Assembly (NCBI GenBank): GCA_025351125.1
Contig: JANXWN010000226.1
Location: 1 to 5,965, forward strand
DNA: 5,965 bases
Source of the DNA: Caulobacteraceae bacterium
GTDB taxonomy: Bacteria; Pseudomonadota; Alphaproteobacteria; Caulobacterales; Caulobacteraceae
Reading direction: 5' to 3'
The translations under genes were made by a program, and so were the position numbers. The notes under the pieces are model-generated. The model saw nothing but the letters and a program-made list of their open reading frames with translations, was not told where the DNA came from and did not search any database. This document shows, in pieces, positions 5,652 to 5,965 of the stretch. Positions within the stretch are counted from its first letter, which is position 1, and the number at the start of each line of letters is the position of its first letter.

Positions 5652-5965
5652 AAAGTTTTCGTCACGCCGCCGAAAAATCCTCGCCTTGCGCCGAACTGTG
5701 GCGCGCCGACGCCGACCCCCGAACCGTCGCGGATTTCGTAACGATGATCCAGAGCGTTGACGACGTCGAAACGGGCGGTGACGCCGGCTAACGGGCCGGT
5801 CTCGAACCGGTGCGATAGCGAGAGATTGACCTCGACATAGCCCGGCAGGTGCGTCCCGTTCGGGATATTGTCGGCCCTGGTGGCGCGCAGGCCACTACCG
5901 TAGATCAAATCTCCACCCATCCGCGTTCCCCGCCACAGATAAGAAGCGCCGGCCGAGGCGCTGAC
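5648..5965 (-). CDS. TonB-dependent receptor, C-terminal part only
   Basis: These are the last 105 residues of an outer-membrane TonB-dependent receptor; the plug domain and most of the barrel lie beyond the right edge. The frame is open to the last base, so the ATG at 5920 is internal. Typical final-strand features are YLWRGTRMGGDLIYGSGLR, then NIPNGTHLPGYVEVNLSLSHRF, FDVVNALDHRYEIRDGSGVG, and APQFGARRGFFGGVTKTF ending in the aromatic Phe of outer-membrane barrels. The 'YEIRDGSGVGVGAPQFG' type ending is familiar from siderophore/metal receptors, but substrate cannot be read from this part. The family is firm. With the ZIP and cupredoxin genes nearby it strengthens the metal-uptake theme, although its own promoter is not in view. 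Confidence 0.92.
   Translation of the reverse strand, partial: VSASAGASYLWRGTRMGGDLIYGSGLRATRADNIPNGTHLPGYVEVNLSLSHRFETGPLAGVTARFDVVNALDHRYEIRDGSGVGVGAPQFGARRGFFGGVTKTF

Overview
The window looks like a stretch of a GC-rich proteobacterial chromosome, most likely alphaproteobacterial. This rests on the dense GC-rich coding with ATG starts and on the families seen: a TonB-dependent receptor, a DUF2214 membrane protein, an amidohydrolase-2 enzyme and a PRC-barrel-like small protein. The genus cannot be told from sequence alone. I see no tRNA, rRNA, CRISPR array, insertion sequence or prophage gene, and almost every base is coding or a short intergenic gap.

Left part (1-1060, plus strand): the 3' part of an amidohydrolase-2 family hydrolase runs in from the left edge. 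It is followed by a small two-helix membrane protein of unknown role, which ends at a weak terminator-like hairpin.

Centre (1056-3911, minus strand): four genes read leftward and are probably one transcript. In transcription order they encode a secreted cupredoxin-fold protein, a ZIP-family metal transporter, a glutathione S-transferase and a lipoprotein alpha/beta hydrolase. Gaps are 54, 47 and 7 bases. Divergent from them (4009-4764, plus) is a gene for a secreted, probably outer-membrane beta-barrel protein. The 97-base divergent region carries a good Fur-box-like palindrome overlapping a perfect TTGACA -35 hexamer. The simplest reading is an iron- or metal-responsive uptake locus: outer-membrane barrel, periplasmic cupredoxin-like binder and inner-membrane ZIP permease. 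The GST and lipoprotein hydrolase are passengers or have envelope or redox roles.

Right part (4768-5965): a four-helix DUF2214 membrane protein (minus) converges on the barrel gene with a three-base gap. A small PRC-barrel-like protein (plus) is divergent from it. That gene ends overlapping, stop on stop, with the C-terminus of a TonB-dependent receptor that enters from the right edge on the minus strand. The receptor fits the metal-uptake theme, but its substrate cannot be read from the fragment.

Nothing here is a clearly new defence, mobile or RNA system. The most interesting element is the putative Fur-controlled cupredoxin/ZIP/barrel locus, which has non-canonical metal-site residues in both the cupredoxin and the ZIP protein.
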